Source of the DNA: Donghicola eburneus
GTDB taxonomy: Bacteria > Pseudomonadota > Alphaproteobacteria > Rhodobacterales > Rhodobacteraceae
Assembly (NCBI RefSeq): GCF_900115865.1
Contig: NZ_FOXY01000008.1
Location: forward strand, 153,448 to 217,447
Reading direction: 5' to 3'
Length of the DNA: 64,000 nt
Shown: positions 17,515-26,293 of the stretch, piece by piece
Numbering within the stretch: position 1 is the first letter of the stretch
Layout: every line of letters begins with the position of its first letter
The notes under the pieces: model-generated
Seen by the model: the letters and a program-made list of their open reading frames with translations, nothing else
Databases searched by the model: none
Told to the model about the DNA's origin: nothing
Position numbers and translations under genes: made by a program

Positions 17515-20189
17515 TCAGCAGCCTCCGGAACGGGACGTTTGGCCAACAATTGTGCCAGCTCTGGCCGACAAGAGCCACAGCTTGTTCCCGCTCCGAGTGC
17601 CTCACCGATTTGAGCGACCGAGGTCAAGCCCTGCTCGGTGATTGCGTTGAGGATCGTGTTGATGCCCACATTCAAGCAGGCGCAGACCGTGGCCCCCGGA
17701 TCGGGTTGGTCGGCCCCGGGCCGCCCCGCCAATAACTCTGGACCAGCCTTGCCCAATTCCGAAATCACATGGGTGCGAGACAGGGCGACAGGTTCCGGCG
17801 CGACGAACAGAACGGCCTGAACGCGGCCTTCTTCCATCAATGCGACGCGGGCGATGCCTTTGGTCGGATCGTCGAACACCACGGCTTCGGCGTTGGGCAT
17901 GCCAAAAAGCTCGCGGGCATAGTCTTCCCAGTCGTCCTTGATTTGCAGGCCAGCGAGTTCCGCGCGGTAGCCAGAGTTGCTGCGGCCCAAGGCCCAGTAG
18001 CTGGCATTTGGCGTGAACTCGTTTGAGCTGGCCGCGAAACCGTACCACGTGGCGTCGAAACGCTCGGCTGCGGTGACGCTGGCTTTGCTCTCGGGTTGGC
18101 CGGAAACAGGGTCAACATGGGCCGTGACCAAGCGGTCGATGCGGCCCGTGGGCGCGTTCTGGCCGGTCCAGTGAATGGGGGCAAAGATCGATCCGGGCTG
18201 TGCACGGTCGGTGATCAGAACGCGCAGGATCGCCTCGCCATTCGGGTTCGACAGCTGGATCAGGTCTGCATCCGAAACGCCAAGACGTTGAGCATCCATG
18301 GGGTGCAGCTCGGCAAACGGTTCGGCAATATGCTGCGTCAGGCGCGCCGATTTCCCTGTGCGGGTCATCGTATGCCACTGGTCGCGCACCCGTCCGGTGT
18401 TCAGGCGGAAGGGCAATTCGGCGGTCGGCTGGGACTGCGGCGCACGGTGGGTCAGCGGCAGCATCCGGCCCTTGCCCGATGGGGTAAAGAACTTGCCGTC
18501 GCCGAACATCCGTCCCGTCGGACCGTTCGAGGTCACGGGCCAGCGCTGGGGCTTCATCCCGTTGTATTCGGCGTCGCTGATGTCGCGAAGACCAGAGATG
18601 TCGAAGTCGCGGCCCATATCTGCGGCCAGCCCCGACAGCGCTGCGTATTCGCGAAAAATCTCGGCGCCAGTTTCGTAGTCGAACGCTTCGGTGTAGCCCA
18701 TACGGCGGCCTACGTCGGCGATGATCGCCCAATCGTGACGCGCCAGACCGGGCGCAGGCAGAACAGCGCGCTGGCGGCTGATGGTGCGGTCAGAGTTCGT
18801 GACCGTGCCGTCCTTTTCCCCCCAGCCGGTGGCGGGCAGGACCAGATCAGCCAGCTTTGCGGTGTCGGTCTGATCGGTCAGATCACTGACCACCACGAAG
18901 TCACAGTCGCGGATGGCATTCGCCACGGCGTCGGCTTCGGGCAGGGAAACGGCGGGGTTGGTGCACATGACCCAGAGCGCCTTGATCTTGCCGTCGGACA
19001 TGGCGCGGAACATGTCCACGGCCTTGAGGCCCGCCTTTTCCGGCATCCGCGGCGCGTTCCAGAAGTTCTGGACCACATGACGATGCTCGGCGTTTTCGAT
19101 GTCCAGGTGGCAGGCCAGCATGTTGGCCAGACCGCCAACTTCGCGACCTCCCATTGCGTTGGGCTGACCGGTGACGCTGAACGGGCCCATGCCTTCGCGG
19201 CCGATGCGGCCGGTGGCAAGGTGGCAGTTCAGGATCGCGTTCACCTTGTCACTGCCCGAGGAAGACTGGTTTACGCCTTGGCTGAAAACAGTGACGACTC
19301 TCTCGGTCCCGATCCACATGTCGGCAAAGGCCTTGAGGTCCGCAGCGGACAGGCCCGTGATCGCGGGGTTGTTCGCCATCGCAGATTGAAGCGCATCGTC
19401 AAAGCCTTCGACGTTTTGGTCCACAAAGGCTTGATCCACGGCGCCGCGCTCTGCGATCTCAGCAAGCAAGTAGTTGAATAGGGCCACGTCGGTGCCAGGC
19501 TGCAACGCCAGATGCAAATCGCTGAGGTCAGAGGTCGCGGTACGGCGCGGGTCAACGGTGATCACGCGCATATTCGGGTTTTCGGCCTTAGCCGCAGCGA
19601 CGCGCTGGTATAGCACAGGGTGGCACCACGCGAGGTTCGAGCCGACCAGAACCAACAGGTCGCACTGTTCCAGATCCTCGTAGACGCCGGGGACGGTGTC
19701 GGTGCCGAAGGCGCGCTTGTGGCCCGCAACGGTGGATGCCATGCACAGGCGCGAGTTGGTGTCGATGTTGGCCGAGCCGATGAAACCTTTCATCAGCTTG
19801 TTGGCCACGTAGTAATCTTCGGTCAGGAGCTGACCCGAGACGTAGAAAGCGACAGAGTCGGGGCCATAGCGGTCAATCGCGTCCTGAAATTTACGCGCGA
19901 CCAGATCCAAGGCATCGTTCCAGCCGACATCCTTGCCATGCAGTTTGGGCTGCAGCAGACGACCGTCCAGATCGACGGTCTCGCCAAGTGCAGAGCCCTT
20001 GGAGCACAGGCGGCCAAGGTTCGCAGGGTGGTTGGGGTCACCCTTGACAGTCAGGCCACCAGCAGTGTCAGGCGTCGCAAGAACGCCGCAGCCAACGCCG
20101 CAATAGGGGCAGGTGGTGCAGACCGTCGCGCCAGCTGCCATCGGGCCGGAACGGCGGGGAACGGAGTGGGGAAGATCTGCACCATCCAT
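17511..20189 (-). CDS. nasA: Assimilatory nitrate reductase catalytic subunit
   Basis: An 892-residue cytoplasmic molybdoenzyme reducing nitrate to nitrite. An N-terminal [4Fe-4S] motif, CTTCPYCGVGC, lies at 24-34, with the fourth ligand in GRLCSKGS. The bis-MGD domains follow (MASTVAGHKRAFGTD, GQPNAMGGREVGG). The C-terminal molybdopterin dinucleotide-binding domain begins around FRLNTGRVRDQWHTMTRTG. The last ~60 residues form a BFD-like [2Fe-2S] domain (CACLNVG and CGSC), which many assimilatory enzymes use for electron entry. Start ATG overlaps the nirD stop (TAATG). It overlaps the TrpD2-like gene by ATGA. Confidence 0.96.
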   Translation of the reverse strand: MDGADLPHSVPRRSGPMAAGATVCTTCPYCGVGCGVLATPDTAGGLTVKGDPNHPANLGRLCSKGSALGETVDLDGRLLQPKLHGKDVGWNDALDLVARKFQDAIDRYGPDSVAFYVSGQLLTEDYYVANKLMKGFIGSANIDTNSRLCMASTVAGHKRAFGTDTVPGVYEDLEQCDLLVLVGSNLAWCHPVLYQRVAAAKAENPNMRVITVDPRRTATSDLSDLHLALQPGTDVALFNYLLAEIAERGAVDQAFVDQNVEGFDDALQSAMANNPAITGLSAADLKAFADMWIGTERVVTVFSQGVNQSSSGSDKVNAILNCHLATGRIGREGMGPFSVTGQPNAMGGREVGGLANMLACHLDIENAEHRHVVQNFWNAPRMPEKAGLKAVDMFRAMSDGKIKALWVMCTNPAVSLPEADAVANAIRDCDFVVVSDLTDQTDTAKLADLVLPATGWGEKDGTVTNSDRTISRQRAVLPAPGLARHDWAIIADVGRRMGYTEAFDYETGAEIFREYAALSGLAADMGRDFDISGLRDISDAEYNGMKPQRWPVTSNGPTGRMFGDGKFFTPSGKGRMLPLTHRAPQSQPTAELPFRLNTGRVRDQWHTMTRTGKSARLTQHIAEPFAELHPMDAQRLGVSDADLIQLSNPNGEAILRVLITDRAQPGSIFAPIHWTGQNAPTGRIDRLVTAHVDPVSGQPESKASVTAAERFDATWYGFAASSNEFTPNASYWALGRSNSGYRAELAGLQIKDDWEDYARELFGMPNAEAVVFDDPTKGIARVALMEEGRVQAVLFVAPEPVALSRTHVISELGKAGPELLAGRPGADQPDPGATVCACLNVGINTILNAITEQGLTSVAQIGEALGAGTSCGSCRPELAQLLAKRPVPEAAE

Positions 20190-20518
20190 TATGCTGCTAC
20201 CTTGTTGATTTCGCTCAGGTCCATGAGGACGCGGCCATTTTCGACACGGGTGGGGTAGGTGGCGATCTGACCTTCGTCAGCGCCCTGCGCCTCACCTGTT
20301 TCCAGACTGAACACCCAGTTGTGCAGGGGGCAGGTCACGGACTTGCCGTGGACGATGCCCTCGGACAGGGGGCCGCCCTTGTGGGGGCAGCGGTCCGAGG
20401 TCGCAAAGACCTCGTCGCCATCCGTGCGGAACACCGCGATACAGCCCGCGTGGGTTTTCACAATCCGTGCGCCGCGCACGGGGATGTCTTCCAGTGCGGC
20501 GATATCGGTCCAGCTCAT
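20189..20518 (-). CDS. nirD: Nitrite reductase (NADH) small subunit, Rieske type
   Basis: A 109-residue small subunit of the assimilatory nitrite reductase. Unlike many NirD proteins that have lost the cluster, this one keeps a full Rieske [2Fe-2S] ligand set: CPH at 44-46 and CPLH at 63-66. It is coupled to nirB by ATGA and to nasA by TAATG. Confidence 0.94.
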   Translation of the reverse strand: MSWTDIAALEDIPVRGARIVKTHAGCIAVFRTDGDEVFATSDRCPHKGGPLSEGIVHGKSVTCPLHNWVFSLETGEAQGADEGQIATYPTRVENGRVLMDLSEINKVAA

Positions 20519-22953
20519 TCTGCAGCCTCCAGGGTGAAATCTGCGATGGGGGCGAAACGCTCGGCCTTATGGGGCTCTGCCAGATCCGCCCACGGATCCT
20601 TGCGGTAGATGGATTGGGACAGTTCGAACCGTTCAGCCAGCGCCTTGCGGTTGGCTAGATCGTCAACAACTTGTTCCTTGACCCAATCGAGGCCGACTTT
20701 GGCGACCCATTTGTAGGCGCGGTCTAGATATTTCGCGTTCTCGCGGTAGATCTGGACAAAGGCGCAGGTCAGCTCCAGCGCTTCTTCTTCGGTCGGGACC
20801 TTGGCAAGGAGTTCGGTTTCCTTCACGTCCATGCCTGCGGCGCCAGCGACGCTGACCTCGTAGCCCGAGTCGACGCAGATGATACCAACGTCCTTGCAGG
20901 TCGCCTCGGCGCAGTTGCGGGGGCAGCCAGAGACACCCAACTTGACCTTGTGTGGGGTCCAAGAGCCCCAGAGCGCTTTCTCCAGCTTGATCCCCAGACC
21001 GGTCGAATCCTGCGTGCCAAAGCGGCAATGGTCCGAGCCGACACAGGTTTTCACTGTGCGCAGACCTTTGGAGTATGCATGACCAGAGACCATGCCCGCC
21101 TGATTGAGGTCGTACCAAATGCCGGGCAGGTCTTCTTTCTTGATGCCAAGCAGGTCGATGCGCTGGCCGCCGGTAACCTTGACGGTCTTGGCGTTGTACT
21201 TCTCGGCGGCGTCGGCGATGGCGCGCAGCTCGTCAGGGGTGGTGATCCCGCCCCACATGCGCGGCACAACCGAATAGGTGCCGTCTTTCTGGATGTTCGC
21301 GTGGTTGCGTTCGTTCACAAAACGCGACTGCGGGTCGTCCTGATACTCCACCGGCCAGTCGGCCAGCAGGTAGTAGTTGATCGCCGGGCGGCAGACGTGG
21401 CAGCCGTTCACGGTTTTCCACCCTAGTTCCTGCCAGACGGCTTGTTGGGATTGCAGTTCCTGCGATTTGATCAGGCGGCGGACATCCTCGTGGGACAGGT
21501 CGGTACAGCCACATACGGACTGCGACGCGGGCATGACGAAATCATCGCCCAACGTGACCGCCAGAACCTGTTCGACCAATCCTGTGCAGGTCCCGCAGGA
21601 CGCGCTGGCCTTGGTCGTGGCGCGGATGCCCGCCAAGTCTTGGGCCCCCGCATTGATTGCGTCAACGATCTGACCTTTACAAATGCCGTTGCAGCCGCAG
21701 ATTTCTGCGTCAGCCGGTAAGGCTGCAACGGCCGCCATAGGGTCCACAGAGGCACCCCCTTGGTAGGCCGGACCAAAGATCAACGTCTCCCGCATATCCG
21801 AGATATCTGTGCCGTCTTTCATCATGCCGTAGAACCAGTTGCCGTCGGCAGTGTCGCCATACATCACGGCGCCGATGATCTTGTCGTCCTTGATCACAAC
21901 GCGCTTGTAGACGCCGCGGGCAGGGTCGCGGAACACGATGTCCTCGCGGTCGGTGCCCTCGGCAAAGTCGCCGGCGCTGAACAGATCACAGCCTGTGACT
22001 TTCAGCTTGGTCGAAATTTCGCGGGGCTGGAAGGCCGCCTCTTCGCCCATCAGAGTTTTGGCGACGACCTTGGCTTGGTCATAAAGCGGTGCCACCAGAC
22101 CAAAGACCGCGCCGTTGTGTTCGACACATTCGCCAAGCGCCAGAACGTCGGGGTCAGAGGTGATCATCTGGTCATCCACGTGGATGCCGCGACCGACCGC
22201 CAGACCTGCCTCGGCAGCCAGCTTGGTGTTGGGGCGGATACCGACCGCCATGACCAGCAGATCACAGGGCAGTTCGGTGCCATCGTCCAAGAGTAGTGCG
22301 CGGACCTTGCCATCCTCTCCGAGAATCTCCTTGGAGTTCGCCTGACATTTGACGGTGATGCCCTTGTCCATGAGCGCGCGGCGCAGCAAGTAGCCCGCAG
22401 GCTCGTCCAACTGGCGTTCCATGAGATGGCCCATGATGTGCACCACGGTCACGTCGATGCCGCGCGCGGCCATGCCTGCAGCAGCCTCGAGGCCCAACAG
22501 GCCGCCGCCGATCACGACGACTTTGGACTCTGCGGGCATGTTCATCATGCGCTCGGTGTCTTCGAGATCGCGGTAGGCGATGACGCCTTCCAGATCGTGA
22601 CCGGGCATCGGGATGATGAACGGATTAGAGCCAGTCGCGAAAACCAACTTGTCGTAGCTCACTTCGCTGCCGTCGTCCGCGCGCACGATCTTGGCGGCGC
22701 GGTCGATTTCGGTGACGCGTGTGCCGAAATGGGTGTCGACGCCGTGCTGCAGGTACCAGGCTTCGTCATGGGTGACGATTTCTTGGTAGGTCTTTTCGCC
22801 CGACAAAACAGGGCTGAGCATGAGGCGGTTATAATTGCCGCGGGGCTCGGCGTTGAACAGGGTCACATCCCAGTCCGCACCGGCCTCGAAGAGGTGCTCT
22901 AGTGCACGGCCAGAGGCCATACCTGCACCGATCACAACGAGTTTCTGTGTCAT
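20515..22953 (-). CDS. nirB: Nitrite reductase (NADH) large subunit
   Basis: An 812-residue cytoplasmic enzyme reducing nitrite to ammonium with NADH. The N-terminus (LVVIGAGMASGRALEHL) is a FAD/NAD oxidoreductase. Two BFD-like segments follow (CGCNGICKGQIVDAI and CGTCTG; CGCTDLSHEDV). The C-terminal half is a siroheme/[4Fe-4S] sulfite-reductase fold (TCVGSDHCRFG and GVSGCPRNCAEATCKDVG). The start at 22953 is preferred because the protein family begins MTQKLVVIG and GGAAG lies 8 nt upstream; a longer ORF reaches 23079 but that part overlaps the globin gene. TGATG overlap with the globin stop. Confidence 0.95.
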   Translation of the reverse strand: MTQKLVVIGAGMASGRALEHLFEAGADWDVTLFNAEPRGNYNRLMLSPVLSGEKTYQEIVTHDEAWYLQHGVDTHFGTRVTEIDRAAKIVRADDGSEVSYDKLVFATGSNPFIIPMPGHDLEGVIAYRDLEDTERMMNMPAESKVVVIGGGLLGLEAAAGMAARGIDVTVVHIMGHLMERQLDEPAGYLLRRALMDKGITVKCQANSKEILGEDGKVRALLLDDGTELPCDLLVMAVGIRPNTKLAAEAGLAVGRGIHVDDQMITSDPDVLALGECVEHNGAVFGLVAPLYDQAKVVAKTLMGEEAAFQPREISTKLKVTGCDLFSAGDFAEGTDREDIVFRDPARGVYKRVVIKDDKIIGAVMYGDTADGNWFYGMMKDGTDISDMRETLIFGPAYQGGASVDPMAAVAALPADAEICGCNGICKGQIVDAINAGAQDLAGIRATTKASASCGTCTGLVEQVLAVTLGDDFVMPASQSVCGCTDLSHEDVRRLIKSQELQSQQAVWQELGWKTVNGCHVCRPAINYYLLADWPVEYQDDPQSRFVNERNHANIQKDGTYSVVPRMWGGITTPDELRAIADAAEKYNAKTVKVTGGQRIDLLGIKKEDLPGIWYDLNQAGMVSGHAYSKGLRTVKTCVGSDHCRFGTQDSTGLGIKLEKALWGSWTPHKVKLGVSGCPRNCAEATCKDVGIICVDSGYEVSVAGAAGMDVKETELLAKVPTEEEALELTCAFVQIYRENAKYLDRAYKWVAKVGLDWVKEQVVDDLANRKALAERFELSQSIYRKDPWADLAEPHKAERFAPIADFTLEAAE

Positions 22954-23432
22954 CACCAAAACTTCCAAAAGGGTTTCTGTCCTGCGTGCCGCGTTGATCT
23001 GAAGCTGCGACTGCTGGTGTCTTCGTCGTAGGCGGCCATCTTCATCACCGTGGCCATGGTGCTGTATGTTTCGTCCCAAGCCATTTCGGCCTCTTGGTGG
23101 AAATCCTCTTCCAGAGCGCGGGCGAGGGTGCGCATTAGCGATGCGCCGACCTTGTCGTAGTCATCGGGTTGCACCCCGTAGGCCACGTGCCGTTTCGCCA
23201 GTTCTTCCACCATTGGAATGGTCGTCTCTAGGTCGTTGAGCCCCTTTACCAAGGCAGACAGGGCGGCCATCAGCTTCTTGCCCTGCTGTTCGGTATCGAC
23301 CCCCTCGAAATAGGGTCTGACTTCGGGTGCCGATGCGAACAGATCATCGTAGAAGTGCCGGGCAAAAGCCTCTGACTGGGGCTCGATTTTGGCAAAGGTT
23401 TCTTCAACAAGACTGATGGCAAAGGGGGTCAT
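22953..23432 (-). CDS. Single-domain globin of the nitrate operon
   Basis: A 159-residue bacterial haemoglobin resembling the globin domain of flavohaemoglobins and Vgb. His82 in AKRHVAYGVQPDDY is the proximal haem ligand, and Gln50 in TEQQGKKLM is at the distal E7 region. The globin fold ends at about 135. A 24-residue polar tail ending KPFWKFW follows, which is unusual. No FAD/NAD reductase domain. Placed between the transporter and nirB, it may scavenge NO formed during nitrite handling or protect the siroheme enzyme; that role is inferred. TGATG coupling to nirB. Confidence 0.88.
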   Translation of the reverse strand: MTPFAISLVEETFAKIEPQSEAFARHFYDDLFASAPEVRPYFEGVDTEQQGKKLMAALSALVKGLNDLETTIPMVEELAKRHVAYGVQPDDYDKVGASLMRTLARALEEDFHQEAEMAWDETYSTMATVMKMAAYDEDTSSRSFRSTRHAGQKPFWKFW

Positions 23433-23434
23433 TC

Positions 23435-25114
23435 TTACTCCGCGGCGATCGCCTTTGGCGCTTTGGGTTTTGGTTTGGCGCCGTGTTCGTACTCCTCAAG
23501 GAAGTCGAGAACTTCCTGTCGGTATGTGTAGTAGTCCGGATGTTCGAGCAGAGCTTTGCGAGTGCGGGGGCGCGGCAGGTCGACATCCACGATTTTGCCG
23601 ATAGTCGCCTGCGGGCCGTTGGTCATCATGACCACGCGGTCAGCCAGCAGGATCGCTTCGTCGACATCGTGGGTCACACAGATCGCGGTCACCTTGGTGC
23701 GCGACCAGACTTCCATGAGCACTTCTTGGAGTTCCCAGCGGGTCAGCGAGTCCAGCATGCCAAAGGGTTCGTCGAGCAGAAGCAGCTTGGGCGACAGGGC
23801 GAAGGCGCGGGCAATACCCACACGCTGCTTCATGCCGTTCGACATGGAGCTGGCTTCTTTGTCCATCGCATCAGCCAGACCAACACGCTCGAGGTAGTAC
23901 TCGACCACGTCCTGACGCTCTGCCTGAGACGCGCGGGGGTAAACCTTGTCCACACCGATTGCCACGTTCTCTTTGGCGGTCAGCCAAGGGAACAGGTTGG
24001 GCGACTGGAACACAACCGCGCGCTCGGGGTCGGCGCCTTCGACATGGCGGCCGTCGAGTTTGATCGCGCCTTTGGAGATGTCGTTCAGACCTGCGGCCAT
24101 GGTCAGAACGGTGGATTTACCACAGCCCGAGTGACCGATGAGGCTGATGAACTCGCCGCGGTTTACCTTGAGGTCGAAATCCTCGACCACAGTGAGCGGG
24201 CCCTTGGGTGTGGGGTAGATTTTATGCAGCTGGCTGAAGTCGAGGAAACGCTCTTCGATCAGGCCCTCTTGGGCATCCTTGACTACTGTCGGAACGCCAT
24301 GGATCGGGGTGACGTTGGGCAGTTGGCGGGTGCCTTCGACTTTGGCTTCGATGCCGACGTCCATCAGGTAGTTGGTCACCTGCATGCGCAGTTGCTTGAA
24401 GGTTTCGTCGTGGTTCATCGCCATCCGGTCACGGGGACGGGGGATGGTGACGCGCACTTCTTCGCCCAAGGTGCCATCGGGGTTCAGCGGGATGATGCGG
24501 TCGGCCAACAGGATGGCCTCGTCCACGTCGTTTGTGATCAGGACACAGGTCTTCTTATCAGTGTTCCAGATCGCCTCGATCTCGTCGCCCAAGTTGGCGC
24601 GGGTCAGAGCGTCCAGAGCGGACAGAGGCTCGTCCAACAGCAGAACATCAGGGTTCATCGCCAGAGCGCGGGCGACGTTCACACGCTGCCGCATACCGCC
24701 AGACAGTTCGGCCGGGCGGCGAGTGGTGGCGTGGCTCAGGCCGACCATCTGGATGTAATGAGCAACCTTCTCTTCTTTTTCTGCCTTGGGCATCTTGGGG
24801 AAGACGGTGTCCATCGCCAGCATGACGTTTCCGTGCACGGTGAGCCAAGGCATTAGCGAGTAGTTCTGAAAGATCACGCCGCGCTCGGGGCCGGGGCCAG
24901 TAATTTCCTTGCCGCGGTAGGTGACGCCGCCAGTGGTGGGCTTTTCGATGCCCGCCATCAGGTTGATCAAGGTGGTCTTGCCGGTGCCCGAGAAGCCGAG
25001 GAGAACGAGGAACTCGCCCTCTTCGACATTCAGGTTGATGTTCTTCAGGACGTGGGTGGTATGCTCACCCGTGCCGAAGCTTTTGGAGACATTCTTAAAT
25101 TCGATGACAGCCAT
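23435..25114 (-). CDS. nrtC: Nitrate ABC transporter, two fused ATPase domains (NrtC/NrtD-like)
   Basis: A 559-residue protein with two tandem ABC ATPases. Domain 1 has Walker A GFSGTGKTT (40-48), signature LSGGM (137-141) and Walker B LLLDEP. Domain 2 has GHSGCGKST (327-335), signature MSNGM (424-428) and LLLDEP. Domain 1 has Asn where the switch His is expected (LITNDVDEA), while domain 2 keeps VTHDVDEA. Cyanobacteria encode NrtC and NrtD separately, with a binding-protein-like tail on NrtC; here they are fused without that tail. ATG at 25114 is preferred (GGTGA upstream); a GTG at 25123 overlaps the nrtB stop. Energises nitrate import through NrtB. Confidence 0.9.
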   Translation of the reverse strand: MAVIEFKNVSKSFGTGEHTTHVLKNINLNVEEGEFLVLLGFSGTGKTTLINLMAGIEKPTTGGVTYRGKEITGPGPERGVIFQNYSLMPWLTVHGNVMLAMDTVFPKMPKAEKEEKVAHYIQMVGLSHATTRRPAELSGGMRQRVNVARALAMNPDVLLLDEPLSALDALTRANLGDEIEAIWNTDKKTCVLITNDVDEAILLADRIIPLNPDGTLGEEVRVTIPRPRDRMAMNHDETFKQLRMQVTNYLMDVGIEAKVEGTRQLPNVTPIHGVPTVVKDAQEGLIEERFLDFSQLHKIYPTPKGPLTVVEDFDLKVNRGEFISLIGHSGCGKSTVLTMAAGLNDISKGAIKLDGRHVEGADPERAVVFQSPNLFPWLTAKENVAIGVDKVYPRASQAERQDVVEYYLERVGLADAMDKEASSMSNGMKQRVGIARAFALSPKLLLLDEPFGMLDSLTRWELQEVLMEVWSRTKVTAICVTHDVDEAILLADRVVMMTNGPQATIGKIVDVDLPRPRTRKALLEHPDYYTYRQEVLDFLEEYEHGAKPKPKAPKAIAAE

Positions 25115-25119
25115 ATCGA

Positions 25120-26202
25120 TCACCGGTTGTTCGAGAAGGTGAAGGCGGCCTGGATCGCGTACATCAGACGGTCAAGGGCGAAGCCGATGATGCCGATGGT
25201 GAACACTGCAACCATGATACGAGCGAGCGAGCTGGACGAGCCGTTCTGGAACTCATCCCAGACGAATTTGCCGAGACCGGGGTTCTGGGCCAGCATTTCG
25301 GCCGCGATCAGAACCATCCAGCCCACACCCAGCGACAGCCGCAGACCGGTGAAGATCAGGGGCAGAGCCGAGGGCAGAACCAGCTTGGTGATCTTGGTGT
25401 AGGTGTTCATTTTCAGAACTTTGGACACGTTGATCAGGTCTTTGTCGATCGAGGCCACGCCAAGTGCGGTGTTGATCAGGGTCGGCCACAGCGAACACAG
25501 GGTCACGGTGATCGCCGAGGTCAGGAACGCTTTGTCGAACCAACCGTCTGAGGTGGTGTAGGTGGCGGACACGACCATGGTTACGATAGGCAGCCATGCC
25601 AGCGGTGAGACGGGCTTGAAGATCTGGATGATCGGGTTCAGCGCGGCGTTCGCATAGGGCGACAGGCCAGCCATGATCCCGAGCGGTACAGCAACGACAG
25701 TCGCCAGCAAGAAACCGAAGAACACGGTTTTGATCGAGGTCCAAATCTGCTGGTAGTAGCTGGGCGCGCCGGTGTATTCGATGTTCTTGACCTTGTCGGC
25801 CTGACCGGCGGCGATCAGTTTTTCGTTGCGGGCGTCTAGGCGCTCTTCGAATTGTGCTTTCTTGGCGGCTTTGGCTTCGGCGTCTTCGTGCAGGTTAACT
25901 GCTTCTTCCCACACAGCAGCGGGGCCGGGGACGGCACCAAGCGAGGTCTGAACCTGCGGCGCAAGCGTGCCCCAGAGCACGAGGAAGGCCAGAATGGCCA
26001 GAACGGGGGTCCCCAGCAGGCGCCAGATTTCTTTGGCTTGGGCCTGAGGGTTATCGCCAGCGGCGGCGCGCAGGATCGGTGTGACCCAGCCTAGACCCAG
26101 AACGGTCAGCCATTTGTCGGCGGAATTGATGCGGGTAAAGAGTTTGGCGCGGCGGGCCTCGCGGGCCTGTGCGGCTGCAAACTCAGGATCGGCGATGGTC
26201 AT
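25120..26202 (-). CDS. nrtB: Nitrate ABC transporter permease
   Basis: A 360-residue inner-membrane permease of the NrtB/SsuC/TauC class. The EAA-type loop and core segments lie in the C-terminal 200 residues (for example [20 protein letters not shown]). The N-terminal ~150 residues are unusual. A cytoplasmic leader of ~60 residues precedes the first TM (about 64-83). A charged, Ala/Lys/Glu-rich helix at about 98-140 is then inserted ahead of the second TM. It sits between nrtA and nrtCD. SD AGGAG precedes the ATG at 26202. Confidence 0.92.
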   Translation of the reverse strand: MTIADPEFAAAQAREARRAKLFTRINSADKWLTVLGLGWVTPILRAAAGDNPQAQAKEIWRLLGTPVLAILAFLVLWGTLAPQVQTSLGAVPGPAAVWEEAVNLHEDAEAKAAKKAQFEERLDARNEKLIAAGQADKVKNIEYTGAPSYYQQIWTSIKTVFFGFLLATVVAVPLGIMAGLSPYANAALNPIIQIFKPVSPLAWLPIVTMVVSATYTTSDGWFDKAFLTSAITVTLCSLWPTLINTALGVASIDKDLINVSKVLKMNTYTKITKLVLPSALPLIFTGLRLSLGVGWMVLIAAEMLAQNPGLGKFVWDEFQNGSSSSLARIMVAVFTIGIIGFALDRLMYAIQAAFTFSNNR

Positions 26203-26253
26203 ATGCGGGGCTCCTGCGGCTGCGGAAGAGGTACGGAATGAGGGGACAGGGAG

Positions 26254-26281
26254 AAAAGCAGGGGGCGAAGGACGCCCCCTG
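26254..26281 (-). other. Intercistronic hairpin downstream of nrtA
   Basis: On the minus strand CAGGGGGCG, 5-nt loop, CGCCCCCTG, then CTTTTC. The stem is 26259-26281. It resembles a weak terminator and may lower permease and ATPase expression relative to NrtA. Confidence 0.65.
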
Positions 26282-26293
26282 AAGTTTCAGGAG

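Noticed and set aside
18096..19481. 461-codon open frame antisense to nasA
   Set aside because: Shadow of a GC-rich coding region; no ribosome site or recognisable domain.
23483..24856. 457-codon open frame antisense to nrtCD
   Set aside because: Complementary to two well-conserved ABC domains; no independent support.
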